64,000 nt of DNA from Acidisoma cellulosilyticum (GCF_020621385.1 NZ_JAESVA010000001.1:558001-622000); one strand, 5' to 3'; shown: positions 25,529 to 36,050, counted from the first letter of the stretch. Translations and numbers: made by a program. The notes: a model not told the origin generated them from the letters alone.

Positions 25529-27010
25529 TTGCGGACCGGAATTCGTTTTCTTCTCGGGACAGAAACACGCAACCTGTCGGACGTCGATCCGACCCGGACC
25601 GTCCTCGACTATCTCCGCGACGACGAAAGCCTCTGCGGCACCAAGGAAGGCTGCGCCGAGGGCGATTGCGGCGCCTGCACCGTGATGCTGGCGGACCGTG
25701 ACGGCGCAGGCGGCATCCGCTATCGCCCGGTCAATAGCTGCATCATGTTCCTGCCGGCGCTGGACGGAAAGCAGCTTGTCACGATCGAGCATCTCCGCGG
25801 CCCCGGTGGCGCGTTGCACGACGTGCAGAAGGCGATGATGGACCATCACGCTGCGCAATGCGGTTTCTGCACGCCGGGTTTTGTCATGTCGCTGGCGACG
25901 TTGCATCGCGCGGGGGTTGCCGTCGACCGCACAGAGATTGCGGATGCGCTGGCCGGCAATCTCTGCCGCTGCACGGGTTACCGTCCGATTTATGATGCCG
26001 CGCGCAGCGTCCTTGCCGTTCCGCGCGACAAGACAGACCGCGCGGCTGAAACCTCGGCCTTGGCTGCCAAGCTCGATATGCTCGATACCGAGAGCGAAAG
26101 CCTGGACATGACGGGCGCCGGCCGCCGCTTCATCGCCCCGCGCTCGCTTGGTGAATTGACCGCGCTTCTGGCCGTTCATCCCGATGCGCTGATCCTGGGC
26201 GGCGGCACCGATATCGGCCTTTGGGTGACAAAGCAGCGCCGCCATCTGCCCTTGCTGATCGCGACGGAGCAGGTGCCGGAACTGCGCCGGATCGAATCGA
26301 GCGAAACGCAGCTTTCCATCGGTGCCGCGGTCCCTTACGCCGATGCCATGGCAAGTCTCGCGGCCCTGCATCCCGCGACCGCCACGCTGCTGCGCCGCAT
26401 CGGCTCTCGCCAGATACGCGAACGCGGCACGATCGGCGGCAATATCGCCAATGGCTCGCCCATCGGCGATATGCCGCCGTTGCTGATCGCCATGGGCGCC
26501 GTGCTTGTCATCGCCTCCGCGACAGGCGAGCGGCGCTTAGCGGTCGAGGCTTTTTTTCTCGGCTACCGGCAGACGGCTCTTCAACCGGGCGAGGTGCTGG
26601 CGCGGATCGAAATCCCGAAGCCTAGCCCTGACATCCATCTTGGCATCTACAAGGTTTCAAAGCGTTTCGATCAGGATATATCCGCCGTCTGCGCCGGTTT
26701 CGCGCTGGAATTGGACAACGGCCTCGTGCGTTCCATGCGGATCGGCTATGGCGGCATGGCGGCAACGCCGGTGCGCGCGCTGGATGTGGAGACGAAACTC
26801 ATCGGCGCTGTCTGGGGACTAGCGATCGTTGAAACCGCGATGGACGCCATCGATCAGGCTTTCACGCCACTCTCGGATATGCGCGCCTCCGCCCAATACC
26901 GCCGCATGATCGCCCGCAATCTGCTGCTGAAATTCTATCTGGAGCACCCGGCGAAAGGGGAGACCGCCATCAGACTCAGGCTTGATCAACCGGAAAGCCT
27001 GACCGCATGA
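25529..27010 (+). CDS. xdhA: Xanthine dehydrogenase small subunit (2Fe-2S and FAD)
   Basis: A 493-residue subunit. The first 2Fe-2S cluster ligands are Cys42, Cys47, Cys50 and Cys71 (EGCAEGDCGACTV, NSC); the second cluster uses HAAQCGFCTPGF and NLCRCTGYRP. The FAD domain follows, with LGGGTDIGLWVT and RGTIGGNIANGSPIGDMPP (as GTIGGNIANGSPIGD). Electrons pass from the Mo subunit through these centres to NAD. The start is TTG with GGAG 4 bases upstream. The stop overlaps xdhB by 4 bp. Confidence 0.93.
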   Translation: MRTGIRFLLGTETRNLSDVDPTRTVLDYLRDDESLCGTKEGCAEGDCGACTVMLADRDGAGGIRYRPVNSCIMFLPALDGKQLVTIEHLRGPGGALHDVQKAMMDHHAAQCGFCTPGFVMSLATLHRAGVAVDRTEIADALAGNLCRCTGYRPIYDAARSVLAVPRDKTDRAAETSALAAKLDMLDTESESLDMTGAGRRFIAPRSLGELTALLAVHPDALILGGGTDIGLWVTKQRRHLPLLIATEQVPELRRIESSETQLSIGAAVPYADAMASLAALHPATATLLRRIGSRQIRERGTIGGNIANGSPIGDMPPLLIAMGAVLVIASATGERRLAVEAFFLGYRQTALQPGEVLARIEIPKPSPDIHLGIYKVSKRFDQDISAVCAGFALELDNGLVRSMRIGYGGMAATPVRALDVETKLIGAVWGLAIVETAMDAIDQAFTPLSDMRASAQYRRMIARNLLLKFYLEHPAKGETAIRLRLDQPESLTA

Positions 27011-29337
27011 CAAGCCCGATCGGTGCCTCCATCCCCCATGACAGCGCCCGGCTGCATGTCAGCGGCGAAGCGCTTTATATCGACGATATACCGGAGCCGC
27101 GCGGGCTGCTGCATGCGGCTATGGGCTTGAGCACCGAAGCGCATGCCCGCATCCTGTCACTCGATCTGACAGCGGTGCGCGCGGCACCGGGTGTCGTTGC
27201 CGTTATCGCCGCCGAGGATGTGCCCGGCATCAATGATATCGGGCCGATCTTTCCCGGCGATCCCATCTTCGCCGATGGCATCACGCAGTATCATGGCCAG
27301 GTTATCTTCGCTGTCGCCGCGCGCACGCGGGCGGAAGCGCGGGCGGCGACCGCTCTGGCAAGCATCACATACGAAAAGCTGACGCCGATCCTGACGCTGG
27401 ATGAGGCGCTGGCGCGCGAGGATGCGCGTGTCGCCCCAAGCCGGCTGATGAAACGCGGCGAGCCTGACCTCGCTCTCGCCCGTAGCCGCCACCGGTTGCA
27501 CGGCACGCTTTATGTCGGCGGTCAGGATCATTTCTATCTGGAAGGGCAGATCGCGGTCGCTCATCCCGGCGAGCAGGGCGACATGCTCATTCAAAGCTCC
27601 ACCCAGAACCCATCGGAACTGCAGCATCTGGTCGCCCACGCGCTGCATGTGCCTGATCACTCGGTCATCTGCGAGACGCGGCGCATGGGCGGCGGCTTCG
27701 GCGGCAAGGAAAGCCAGGCGGCGATCCCGGCAGCCATCGCGGCCCTGCTCGCTACCCGCACGGGTCGATCCGTCAAATGCCGGATGGACCGCGATGACGA
27801 CATGATCGTCACCGGCAAGCGGCATCCCTTCCGTATCGACTACGATGTCGGCTTCGACGATCAAGGCCTGATCGGCGGCGTTCATTTCATGCTGGCGGGT
27901 GACTGCGGCCATTCCGCTGATCTGTCAACCGGCGTCAACGACCGCGCGATGATGCATGCGGATAACTGCTATTTTCTTGAAAACGTTTCTATTCTCTCGC
28001 ACCGCTGCCGGACGAATACCGTCTCCCACACCGCTTTTCGCGGCTTCGGTGGCCCGCAAGGCATCATGGCCATCGAATATGTTCTGGACGAGATTGCGCG
28101 CCATCTGAAACGCGACCCTCTTCTTATCCGGCAGCGCAATTTTTACGGCATCACCGCGCGCAACGTCACACCCTATAACATGGTGGTCGAAGACAATATC
28201 ATCGCGGCCCTGGTGGATGAGCTTGCCCGCTCGTCAGACTACGCAGCGCGCCGCAAGGCGATCGCTGCTTTTAATCTCAACAGCCGCTGGATCAAACGCG
28301 GTATCGCATTGGTGCCGGTGAAATTCGGGATTTCCTTCACGGCGATCCATCTCAATCAGGCCGGCGCGCTAGTGCAGCTTTATACGGATGGCAGCGTCTT
28401 GCTCAATCACGGTGGAACCGAGATGGGGCAAGGGCTTTTCATCAAGGTCGCGCAAGTCGTCGCCGAGGAATTCGGCATCACGATCGACCGCGTGCGCGTC
28501 ACCGCGACCAGCACCGCGAAAGTGCCCAACACCTCGCCGACGGCTGCCTCCGCCGGTACCGACCTCAACGCCAAGGCGGCCCAGGCCGCCGCCCATACTA
28601 TCAAGCTGCGCCTGGCCCATGTGGCAGCCGAGATATTCGCCGTGCCGGCGACCGCAGTGATTTTCGCGAACGGCGAAGTTATCGCCGGACGCAATCGTCT
28701 GCCTTTCGCCGAAATGACGAAGCTTGCCCGGATGCAGCGCGTGTCGCTATCCGCTACCGGCTTCTATGCGACGCCGAAAATCCATTTCGATGCGGAGACG
28801 CAGACCGGGCGCCCCTTCTATTATTTCGCTTATGGCGCGGCCGTGACTGAAGTGGAGGTTGACGGACTGACCGGCGAATATCGCCAACGGCGTGTCGATA
28901 TTCTGCATGATTGCGGCAAGTCGCTGAATCCCGCCATCGATCTCGGCCAGATCGAGGGTGGTTTCGTACAGGGCGCGGGCTGGCTGACGTCGGAGGAATT
29001 GTGGTGGGACGATCGCGGCCAACTACGCACGCATGCGCCCTCGACCTATAAAATTCCGGCCATGGGTGATCTGGCACCCAAATTTCGGGCGCGCATTTAC
29101 GAGGCCGGCCGCAACCGGGAGAACGCGATTTTCCGCTCCAAAGCCGTCGGCGAACCGCCGCTCAACCTCGGCATCTCGGTCTTTCATGCCATCAAGGATG
29201 CGGTGGCGGCCTTCAGCGCAAACGGACTCTCGCCGCATTTGGATGCACCGGCCACGCCCGAGCGCGTGCTGATGGCGATCGAAAAGCTGCGCGCCGCGGC
29301 TAAGCCTGGCCTGGACCGCGCGAAGGCGGCCGAGTGA
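27007..29337 (+). CDS. xdhB: Xanthine dehydrogenase large (molybdopterin-binding) subunit
   Basis: A 776-residue Mo-binding subunit that hydroxylates hypoxanthine and xanthine. Visible landmarks are GGQDHFYLEGQ, RRMGGGFGGKESQ, AFRGFGGPQG, GTEMGQGLFIKV and, near the C terminus, KAVGEPPLNLG, which contains the conserved catalytic Glu region. Length is normal. It lies in a tight xdhABC operon with 4-bp and 1-bp overlaps. Purine specificity is inferred from overall similarity to XDH rather than from a unique residue. Confidence 0.93.
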   Translation: MTSPIGASIPHDSARLHVSGEALYIDDIPEPRGLLHAAMGLSTEAHARILSLDLTAVRAAPGVVAVIAAEDVPGINDIGPIFPGDPIFADGITQYHGQVIFAVAARTRAEARAATALASITYEKLTPILTLDEALAREDARVAPSRLMKRGEPDLALARSRHRLHGTLYVGGQDHFYLEGQIAVAHPGEQGDMLIQSSTQNPSELQHLVAHALHVPDHSVICETRRMGGGFGGKESQAAIPAAIAALLATRTGRSVKCRMDRDDDMIVTGKRHPFRIDYDVGFDDQGLIGGVHFMLAGDCGHSADLSTGVNDRAMMHADNCYFLENVSILSHRCRTNTVSHTAFRGFGGPQGIMAIEYVLDEIARHLKRDPLLIRQRNFYGITARNVTPYNMVVEDNIIAALVDELARSSDYAARRKAIAAFNLNSRWIKRGIALVPVKFGISFTAIHLNQAGALVQLYTDGSVLLNHGGTEMGQGLFIKVAQVVAEEFGITIDRVRVTATSTAKVPNTSPTAASAGTDLNAKAAQAAAHTIKLRLAHVAAEIFAVPATAVIFANGEVIAGRNRLPFAEMTKLARMQRVSLSATGFYATPKIHFDAETQTGRPFYYFAYGAAVTEVEVDGLTGEYRQRRVDILHDCGKSLNPAIDLGQIEGGFVQGAGWLTSEELWWDDRGQLRTHAPSTYKIPAMGDLAPKFRARIYEAGRNRENAIFRSKAVGEPPLNLGISVFHAIKDAVAAFSANGLSPHLDAPATPERVLMAIEKLRAAAKPGLDRAKAAE

Positions 29338-30215
29338 TGCCGGCCTGGTTGGACGCGCTGAGCGCGCTCGACAGCCAGGGTGAAGCCGCTGTGCTGGTCA
29401 GCATCATTCGCGCCCAGGGGTCGGCTCCGCGAGAAGCCGGGGTCAAGATGGTCGTATCGGCCAGCAGCGTCTGGGATACGATCGGCGGCGGCAATCTGGA
29501 GTTTCAGAGCATCCAGGACTCCCGAACTCTGCTGGCGAGCGGCGCCAGAACACCGGTGACGCGCGACTTTCCGCTGGGACCTGCACTCGGCCAATGCTGC
29601 GGTGGGGCAACCACGGTATTGTTCGAGCCGATCCGCCCGCCCAGCTGGACGGTGGCGATTTTTGGCGCCGGCCATGTCGGCCGCGCGGTTGCCAAATTGC
29701 TGGGCGACCTGCCTTGCCGCCTCTTGTGGTTCGACAGCCGTGCCGACGTGCTTCAGACCATGCCGGTCCCCGGCAATACGCGCGCGCGCACCACGGCCAT
29801 GGCCAGCGACATCGCTGCTCTGCCAGCCGGCACCGCCGTTTTGATCATGACGCATGATCACGGGCTTGATTTCGATCTGACCGAGGCGGCGCTGCGCCGG
29901 CCCGATCTCAGCTTCATCGGCACCATCGGGTCCGAGACGAAGCGGGCGCGCTTCGTCAGCCGTCTGCGCAAGGCAGGACTGGATGAGGCGACGCTCGGTC
30001 TGCTCTGCTGCCCGGTCGGCCTGCCCGATGTCGGTAGCAAGCTTCCTGCCGAGATCGCCATTTCCGTCGTGGCGCAGCTTCTGCAGCGACGGCCGGTGCA
30101 GACCATGCTGCCGGTCGATGATGATAAGTCACCGGCAGACCCTCCGCCGCTCCGCAATAGCGGTTGCGGCAAGGCAGGGTGCGACGCGGGGTGCGGCCCC
30201 GCTACCGCCGCCTGA
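29337..30215 (+). CDS. xdhC: Xanthine dehydrogenase accessory protein XdhC
   Basis: A 292-residue chaperone that binds and sulfurates molybdopterin and inserts it into XdhB. The N-terminal part has GSAPREAGVKMVV and the conserved LGPALGQCCGG; a Rossmann-like domain follows with AIFGAGHVGRAVAKLL. A Cys-rich tail ends the protein (SGCGKAGCDAGCGP). A GTG at 29334 directly before the ATG at 29337 is an alternative start. Its last 14 bp overlap convergent metW. Confidence 0.9.
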   Translation: MPAWLDALSALDSQGEAAVLVSIIRAQGSAPREAGVKMVVSASSVWDTIGGGNLEFQSIQDSRTLLASGARTPVTRDFPLGPALGQCCGGATTVLFEPIRPPSWTVAIFGAGHVGRAVAKLLGDLPCRLLWFDSRADVLQTMPVPGNTRARTTAMASDIAALPAGTAVLIMTHDHGLDFDLTEAALRRPDLSFIGTIGSETKRARFVSRLRKAGLDEATLGLLCCPVGLPDVGSKLPAEIAISVVAQLLQRRPVQTMLPVDDDKSPADPPPLRNSGCGKAGCDAGCGPATAA

Positions 30216-30852
30216 GAACAAACAGCCCCTGCTCGCCGAAGAGATTGGCAAGTTGCGGAAAGCGCCGCCAAGGCGCGCGATGGCCTTCGTCATCCAAAGC
30301 GAGCCATTGTTCCACGACATAGCCCTCGGCTTTGCAGAGGTCGAAGAAGTCCTGAATGGTACAAGGATGGATGTTCGGCGTCTCATACCACATCCGGTTC
30401 CAGCTCTTCGTCATCGGCATGCGGCCGCCGAGCAGAAGCTGCGCACGCAGATACCAATGGCCGAAATTCGGAAAGCTGACGATGGCGCGCGTGCTGATGC
30501 GCAGCATCTGCTGCAGCACTTCCAGCGGTCGCTCCACCGCCTGCAAGGTGCGCGTCAGCACGACATAGTCGAATGCCTGATCGGGGTAATAGACCAGATC
30601 GGTATCGGCATCGCCCTGCATCACCGGCAGGCCGTGCGCCACCGCGCGCGTCACCAGGGCCATGTCGAGTTCGAGGCCGCGCGCATCGCAGCCACGGGTA
30701 TGGAACAGATGACCGATCAAGGCCCCATCGCCGCAACCGATATCAAGCACGCGCGAGCCGGGCTTTACCAGATCGGCGATCAGTTGCAGATCGACGCGCA
30801 TATGATGCGCGGCATGGGCTTGGCGACTGGCGCGCAGGCTTCCATCCGGCAT
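30202..30852 (-). CDS. metW: Methionine biosynthesis protein MetW
   Basis: A 216-residue methyltransferase-fold protein with the SAM-like motif SRVLDIGCGDGALIGHL, typical of MetW. MetW partners with MetX and stimulates the homoserine acetyltransferase reaction. Its start shares one base with the metX stop. The N terminus [29 protein letters not shown] is longer than in some homologues, and the internal Met at residue 18 is an alternative start. Confidence 0.93.
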   Translation of the reverse strand: MPDGSLRASRQAHAAHHMRVDLQLIADLVKPGSRVLDIGCGDGALIGHLFHTRGCDARGLELDMALVTRAVAHGLPVMQGDADTDLVYYPDQAFDYVVLTRTLQAVERPLEVLQQMLRISTRAIVSFPNFGHWYLRAQLLLGGRMPMTKSWNRMWYETPNIHPCTIQDFFDLCKAEGYVVEQWLALDDEGHRAPWRRFPQLANLFGEQGLFVLRRR

Positions 30853-32009
30853 TACACGGTCTCCTTATGCGGCAGGCCGCGATGATCGGCGCAGCCGGCG
30901 ATGAAACCCGCCAGCGTGCGGTGGAAATCCGGCTCGTCGAGCAGGAAGGCGTCATGCCCTTTGTCGCTCATGATCTCGACGAAGCTGACATTGGCCGCCC
31001 CCCGGATCAATGCATTGACCACCTCTCGCGTCGCCTTCGTCGGGAATAGCCAGTCCGAGCTGAAGGAGACGAGACAGAAGCGCGTGCGGGTGCCGGCGAA
31101 GGCGCGGGACAGATCGCCGTCGCGATCGAAGGCGAGATCGAAGAAATCCATCGCGCGGGTGATGGAGAGGTAGGAATTCGCGTCAAACCGCCGCACGAAG
31201 GCGCTGCCTTGATACTGCAGGTAGCTTTCGACCTCGAACTTGTCGTCGAGCAGCGTCAGGCTGGAGGCGTCGCGCAGACGGCGGCCGAATTTCCGCGTCA
31301 GCGCGGCCTCGCTGAGATAGGTGATGTGGGCCACCATGCGCGCCACCGCCAGGCCGCGGGCCGGAATGACGCCCAGACGCCAATATTCGCCATTGTTGAA
31401 ATCGGGGTCGGCGAAGATCGCCTGCCGCCCGACCTCATTATAGGCGATGTTCTGGGCTGAGTGATGCGCGCCGGAGGCGATGGGCACGGCCGCGAAGACC
31501 GCTTCCGGATAGGTCGCGGCCCATTCCAGCACCTGCATCCCACCCATGGACCCGCCGATGACCGCAAAAAGCTGGCTGATGCCGAAGTGATCCACCAGCT
31601 TCTTCTGGGCGCGGACCATGTCGCGGATCGTCACCGGCGGGAAATCATGCCCCCAGGGCTCATGCGGCTTGTCGTCATGCGGGCTGCGCGGCCCGGTGGA
31701 ACCCATGCAGCCGCCCAGAACATTGGTGCAGATGACGAAGAAACGATCCGTGTCGATAGGCAATCCAGGCCCGACGAGATTGGCCCACCATCCCGCCCGC
31801 CCGGTTAGCGGATGCGTATCGGCCGCATATTGGTCGCCCGTCAGGGCATGGCAGATGAGGATCGCATTGCTGCGCTCGGCATTGAGGCTGCCATAGGTTC
31901 GATAGGCCACCGTCACCTGCCGCAGCATGCGCCCACAGTCCAACGCCATTCCTTCGGGAAAGACGACGGCCTGATGGGTGATCTCGGCGAAGGGCTCAAT
32001 CTGATCCAT
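30852..32009 (-). CDS. metX: Homoserine O-acetyltransferase
   Basis: A 385-residue alpha/beta-hydrolase that activates homoserine for methionine synthesis. The nucleophile elbow is in [14 protein letters not shown]. The charge-relay Asp and His are near the C terminus (SSDWLFP, and [13 protein letters not shown]). The [12 protein letters not shown] segment that discriminates MetX is also present. It forms the usual alphaproteobacterial metX-metW pair. I looked for a SAM-II riboswitch in the 193 bp upstream and could not build one. Confidence 0.95.
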   Translation of the reverse strand: MDQIEPFAEITHQAVVFPEGMALDCGRMLRQVTVAYRTYGSLNAERSNAILICHALTGDQYAADTHPLTGRAGWWANLVGPGLPIDTDRFFVICTNVLGGCMGSTGPRSPHDDKPHEPWGHDFPPVTIRDMVRAQKKLVDHFGISQLFAVIGGSMGGMQVLEWAATYPEAVFAAVPIASGAHHSAQNIAYNEVGRQAIFADPDFNNGEYWRLGVIPARGLAVARMVAHITYLSEAALTRKFGRRLRDASSLTLLDDKFEVESYLQYQGSAFVRRFDANSYLSITRAMDFFDLAFDRDGDLSRAFAGTRTRFCLVSFSSDWLFPTKATREVVNALIRGAANVSFVEIMSDKGHDAFLLDEPDFHRTLAGFIAGCADHRGLPHKETV

Positions 32010-32202
32010 TCGATTCTGATAGGATGCCGGATCACGGGGGGCAATGTTTCGAAGGGCGCGGCTGCCCAGAAGGATTTCGATGAAGGGTTTCGATTGATCG
32101 CGGCAAGGCTGGTATAAGAGCCGAGCCCCATGTCGCCGGTTTGCTTCCCCTGGCGGTTCAGCTATCAGTCAAACGGTTGAAATTCACCCTGGTTTGCCAT
32201 TT

Positions 32203-33108
32203 ATGTCGAGTTATGCCGAAGCCGCTCACGGCGCGGACAAAGCCTCACCAGCGTCCGCAGATCGCCTGCCTGCCCTGCGGGAGCAGTTGGACGTGCTGGA
32301 CGACCGTATTCTCGACCTGCTGATCCAGCGGGCGCGGGTTGTGGAAGACGTGGCGGACGCCAAGCGCGGCCTGGGCTCGATCCGGCCCGGCCGCGAAGCC
32401 GCGATTCTGCGCCGGCTTCTGACCCACCATCAGGGCCCGCTGCCACGCGGTGCGATCATCCGCATCTGGCGGGAGATCTTCGCCTCCTCCATCGCTCAGC
32501 AGCAAAATCTGCAGGTCGCGGTCTGCGATCCGGCCATGGATGGGCGTTTCCTGGCGGCAGCGCGCGAGCATCTGGGCGCACTAACCCCCATGCGCGTCTA
32601 TCGCAGCCCCGCCCAGGCCATCGGCGAAGTGGCGGACGGTCGCGCAAGCGTCGCCATTCTGCCGCTGCCCGGTGAGGGCACCGGCGACGGCAACGGCCCA
32701 GGCTGGTGGCCCGGATTGCTGCAGCACAATGCCAAGGGCCGCATCCATGTCGTGGCCCGCCTGCCCTTCTGGGCCAGCCGGCCCGAAGGCACCGCCAGCG
32801 TTCAGGCGCTGATCATCTCCAATACGCCGGCCGATCCCTCCGGCGAGGATATTTCCCTGATCGCGCTGGAAGTCCCGGCGCAGGTCAGCCTGGGCAGCCT
32901 ATCGAACGCCATCAACGCCGCCGGCATCAAGCCGCTGTCCATGCTAGTCCATCGGCCGTCCGGCGTGCCGGTCGCCTTTCTGCTGGTTGAGGTCGATGGC
33001 TTCGTGACCGCAGACGACCCGCGCCTCGGCCTGATCGCCGGGTTGCAGGCGCCGCCCATGATCGTCGGCGCCTATGCGGTCGCCATTGCTGAGGAGTCCG
33101 CTGCATGA
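32203..33108 (+). CDS. Chorismate mutase with a prephenate dehydratase/ACT-like tail
   Basis: A 301-residue protein. Residues about 22-100 are an AroQ-type chorismate mutase: [23 protein letters not shown] carries the first active-site arginines, and [17 protein letters not shown] the lysine and Arg/Glu pair. The rest ([30 protein letters not shown], then [17 protein letters not shown] and [11 protein letters not shown]) resembles a PDT domain plus ACT domain in order and length, but I do not see the catalytic Thr-Arg-Phe motif of active dehydratases. It starts a chorismate mutase-hisC-tyrC operon. ATG at 32203 is preferred to a TTG three codons upstream. Confidence 0.8.
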   Translation: MSSYAEAAHGADKASPASADRLPALREQLDVLDDRILDLLIQRARVVEDVADAKRGLGSIRPGREAAILRRLLTHHQGPLPRGAIIRIWREIFASSIAQQQNLQVAVCDPAMDGRFLAAAREHLGALTPMRVYRSPAQAIGEVADGRASVAILPLPGEGTGDGNGPGWWPGLLQHNAKGRIHVVARLPFWASRPEGTASVQALIISNTPADPSGEDISLIALEVPAQVSLGSLSNAINAAGIKPLSMLVHRPSGVPVAFLLVEVDGFVTADDPRLGLIAGLQAPPMIVGAYAVAIAEESAA

Positions 33109-34226
33109 CCGAGACCCGCCGTCCCACGCCGCGCCCCGAAATCCTGGCCATTGCCCCCTATGTCGGCGGCGCATCGACCATTCCGGGCTTGTCGCGCATC
33201 ATCAAACTCTCGTCCAACGAAGGCGCCTTCGGCGCGCCGCCCGCGGCGCAGAAAGCCATCGCGGATGGCGCCGAAAAGATGGCCCGCTATCCGGACGGCA
33301 GTGTGCAGGGGCTGCGGGAGGCGATCGGCGCCCATTTCGGCCTCGACCCGGCGCGCATCGTCTGCGGCAATGGCTCGGACGAGGTGCTCAGCATGCTCAT
33401 CCAGGCCTATGGCGGCCCGGGTACCGAAATCCTGATGTCGCAATACGGGTTCTCGATCTATGAAATCTTCGGGACGCTGGCCGGCAGCACGGTCCGCAAA
33501 GCGCCCGAGACCGATATGACCGCCGATATCGATGCGCTGCTCGCGGCCGTGACTGAGAAGACCACCCTTGTCTTCCTCGCCAATCCCAACAACCCGACCG
33601 GCACGCTGGTGCCGATGGAGGCGTTGCAGCGTCTGCGTGACGGCCTGCCGCCGCATGTGCTGCTGGTGATCGACGCGGCCTATGCCGAATATGTCGAGCG
33701 GCCGGATTACGACGGTGGCCTCAGCCTGGTGGAAGCCGGCGAGAATACGGTGATGAGCCGCACCTTCAGCAAGATCTGGGGTCTGGGCGGCGCACGCCTT
33801 GGCTGGTGCTATGGCCCGGCCGCCATCATCGATGTGCTGAACCGCCTGCGCCCACCCTTCAACATCAATGCGACCGCTGCCGCCGCTGGAATCGCCGCGC
33901 TGTCTGAGCCCGGCTGGGAAAAGATGTCGCGCGACCACAATACCGTCGCGCGGGCACGCGTTGCAGCGGCACTGACGCAAGCCGGCATCCGCGTCTGGCC
34001 GAGCGAAGGCAATTTCGTCCTCGCCGATTTCGGCACCGCCGATCAGGCGCGCGCGGCCGATGCCGCCTTGAAGGCCGAGGGCATCATCGCCCGCATGCTG
34101 GTGTCTTATGGCCTGGCGCATTGCCTGCGCATCACCATCGGCACCGATGAGGAATGCCAGATGGTGATCGATTCCCTGGTTGCCTTCATGGCCCGCGCCA
34201 ATACACCCGCGACCACCGATGCCTGA
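33105..34226 (+). CDS. hisC: Histidinol-phosphate / aromatic aminotransferase
   Basis: A 373-residue class I/II PLP aminotransferase. The PLP-binding Lys223 lies in [16 protein letters not shown], and NPNNPTGT at 160-167 and the conserved YAEYVE after the PLP-binding Asp are present. By family it is HisC, but its location between chorismate mutase and tyrC suggests that it transaminates prephenate, 4-hydroxyphenylpyruvate or phenylpyruvate as well as, or instead of, imidazole acetol phosphate. It overlaps the upstream gene by 4 bp and tyrC by 8 bp. Confidence 0.92.
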   Translation: MTETRRPTPRPEILAIAPYVGGASTIPGLSRIIKLSSNEGAFGAPPAAQKAIADGAEKMARYPDGSVQGLREAIGAHFGLDPARIVCGNGSDEVLSMLIQAYGGPGTEILMSQYGFSIYEIFGTLAGSTVRKAPETDMTADIDALLAAVTEKTTLVFLANPNNPTGTLVPMEALQRLRDGLPPHVLLVIDAAYAEYVERPDYDGGLSLVEAGENTVMSRTFSKIWGLGGARLGWCYGPAAIIDVLNRLRPPFNINATAAAAGIAALSEPGWEKMSRDHNTVARARVAAALTQAGIRVWPSEGNFVLADFGTADQARAADAALKAEGIIARMLVSYGLAHCLRITIGTDEECQMVIDSLVAFMARANTPATTDA

Positions 34227-35112
34227 GACCAGTCCTCCGATCTTTCAGCGCCTGACGCTGATCGGTCTTGGCCTCATCGGGAGTTCCGTCGCACGAGCGG
34301 CGCGAGAAAATGGAATAGCCGCCGAGATCGTCGCCAGCGACGCGAGCGAGACCGTCTGCGCGCGGGTCGCCGAACTCGGCATCGCCGATCGGGTTGAGCC
34401 GGATTTGATCCGCGCGGTGGAAGGTGCCGATTGCGTCATGCTCTGCGCGCCGGTGGGCGTGCTGGCCGATATCGCAGCCGTCATCGCGCCGCATCTGGCC
34501 CAGGGCTGCATCCTGACGGATGTCGGCTCGACCAAACTCTCCGTCGTGCGCGATGTGGGGCCCGTCGTGCCGGAGGGCGTGCATTTCGTCCCTGCCCATC
34601 CACTGGCGGGCACTGAATTTTCCGGCCCCGATGCCGGCTTTGCCGAACTTTTTCAGGGCCGCTACTGCCTAGTGGTGCCACCGGCCGGCACCAATGCGGA
34701 CGCCGTCGCGCGTATCGTGGCCCTGTGGCAGCGCATGGGCGCGACGGTCGAGGAGATGGAACCCGCGCATCATGACCGCGTGCTGGCTGTCACCAGCCAT
34801 CTGCCTCATCTGATCGCCTTTACCATCTGCGGCACGGCGGATGATCTGGCGGATGAGACCAAGGAAGAAGTGCTGCGTTTCGCGGCCTCCGGCTTTCGTG
34901 ATTTCACCCGTATTGCGGCGTCGGATCCGGTGATGTGGCGCGATATTTTCCTGAACAACCGAGAAGCGCTGCTAGAAATGCTGGCGCGTTTCACCGAGGA
35001 CGCCCAGGCCATGGCCAAGGCCATCCGCTGGGGCGACGCCGCCTATATCGAAGACAAGGTCCTGCGCGGGCGGAAAATCCGCCGCAGCCTGATCGAGATC
35101 AAGCAGGCCTAG
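34219..35112 (+). CDS. tyrC: Prephenate/arogenate dehydrogenase
   Basis: A 297-residue TyrA-family NAD(P)-dependent dehydrogenase. The dinucleotide motif is [15 protein letters not shown] (residues 14-28), [11 protein letters not shown] and [13 protein letters not shown] are family signatures, and [18 protein letters not shown] carries active-site residues. It has no ACT domain. Whether prephenate or arogenate is preferred depends on the aminotransferase order and cannot be read directly. ATG 34219 lies inside the end of hisC; the stop overlaps the convergent LysR gene by 4 bp. Confidence 0.92.
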   Translation: MPETSPPIFQRLTLIGLGLIGSSVARAARENGIAAEIVASDASETVCARVAELGIADRVEPDLIRAVEGADCVMLCAPVGVLADIAAVIAPHLAQGCILTDVGSTKLSVVRDVGPVVPEGVHFVPAHPLAGTEFSGPDAGFAELFQGRYCLVVPPAGTNADAVARIVALWQRMGATVEEMEPAHHDRVLAVTSHLPHLIAFTICGTADDLADETKEEVLRFAASGFRDFTRIAASDPVMWRDIFLNNREALLEMLARFTEDAQAMAKAIRWGDAAYIEDKVLRGRKIRRSLIEIKQA

Positions 35113-36032
35113 CTGCCTGCGGCAGCCATCAGGGTCTGGCTCTGCGCCGCCTCGGCCTTCAGCCAATCCGCGAAAGCGCGTGCGGCGGGAACGAGGTCAC
35201 CCAGATCGGGCGCCACGATCCAATAGCCGCCGGTACCGATGGTCAGCGGAAAGGGCGCGATCAACCGCCCGGCCGCGATATCCTCCGACAGCAACGGAAT
35301 ATCGCCCAGCGCCACGCCTTGCCCGCGCATCGCCATCTGAATGACCAGCGCGTGGTCGTTGAAAACCGGCCCACGTCGCTGCGGCAGACCGCCGACGCCG
35401 GCGGCTTCCAGCCAGGTTGTCCAGCCCGCACGCTCATCATCATGCAGCAGGGTAAGCCGCAGCAGATCGGCGGGTTTGCGGATCGGCGGGCCTGACGCCA
35501 GCAGGCTGGGCGCCAAGACCGGCGTCACCCGGCTGGACATCAGCGGCTCGGCATCGACACGCGGCCAATCTGCCTCTGCCGCCTCCGGGTCATAGCGAAT
35601 CGCGAGATCGACGCGGGAGGAGCGGAATTCGATGACATGGGGATCGGCCAGAACCTCGACCTCCACATCCGGCCGGGCGGCGCGAAACCGGTCTAGCCGC
35701 GGCACCAGCCAGCAGGCGGCCAGACCGGGCTCGGCACTGACGACAAGCTCGGTCACGACCGGCACGGCGGTTGCCTCATCCACCGCGTCGGCGATGGCGT
35801 CGAAACTATCGGACAGACGGTCGAGCAGTTTGGCCCCCGGCTCGGTCAGCGTCACGGCACGATGATGGCGATGGAACAGTTTGGTGCCGAGCAGCGTTTC
35901 CAGTTCGCGGATCTGGCGGCTGATCGCGGCCTGGGTCACGAAAAGCTCGTCCGCCGCGCGGCTGAAACTCAGCAGCCGGCCCGCGCTTTCGAAGCTTCTG
36001 AGTGCCGTCAGAGGGATCCGGCCACGCCGCAT
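35109..36032 (-). CDS. LysR-family regulator, GcvA/VtlR-like
   Basis: A 307-residue LysR-type regulator with a winged helix at residues about 7-66 (LTALRSFESAGRLLSFSRAADELFVTQAAISRQIRELE as the pieces LRSFESAGRL and DELFVTQAAISRQI) and a periplasmic-binding-protein-like effector domain. The ELFVTQAAIS pattern groups it with GcvA and VtlR. It is divergent from a small ORF at 36123, and a perfect dyad lies 4 bp upstream of its own start, so autoregulation is likely. The target genes are not certain. Confidence 0.88.
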   Translation of the reverse strand: MRRGRIPLTALRSFESAGRLLSFSRAADELFVTQAAISRQIRELETLLGTKLFHRHHRAVTLTEPGAKLLDRLSDSFDAIADAVDEATAVPVVTELVVSAEPGLAACWLVPRLDRFRAARPDVEVEVLADPHVIEFRSSRVDLAIRYDPEAAEADWPRVDAEPLMSSRVTPVLAPSLLASGPPIRKPADLLRLTLLHDDERAGWTTWLEAAGVGGLPQRRGPVFNDHALVIQMAMRGQGVALGDIPLLSEDIAAGRLIAPFPLTIGTGGYWIVAPDLGDLVPAARAFADWLKAEAAQSQTLMAAAGS

Positions 36033-36035
36033 CGC

Positions 36036-36050
36036 ATAACCCTATGTTAT
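36036..36050. promoter_or_regulatory. LysR-type operator dyad
   Basis: ATAAC, CCTAT, GTTAT: a perfect 5-bp inverted repeat with LysR-like spacing, 4 bp upstream of the LysR start at 36032 and about 73 bp from the divergent small ORF at 36123. Confidence 0.5.

Noticed and set aside
32010-32202. SAM-II riboswitch upstream of metX
   Set aside because: Expected by analogy with other alphaproteobacteria, but I could not find the conserved pseudoknot sequence or its stems in this gap on the metX strand.
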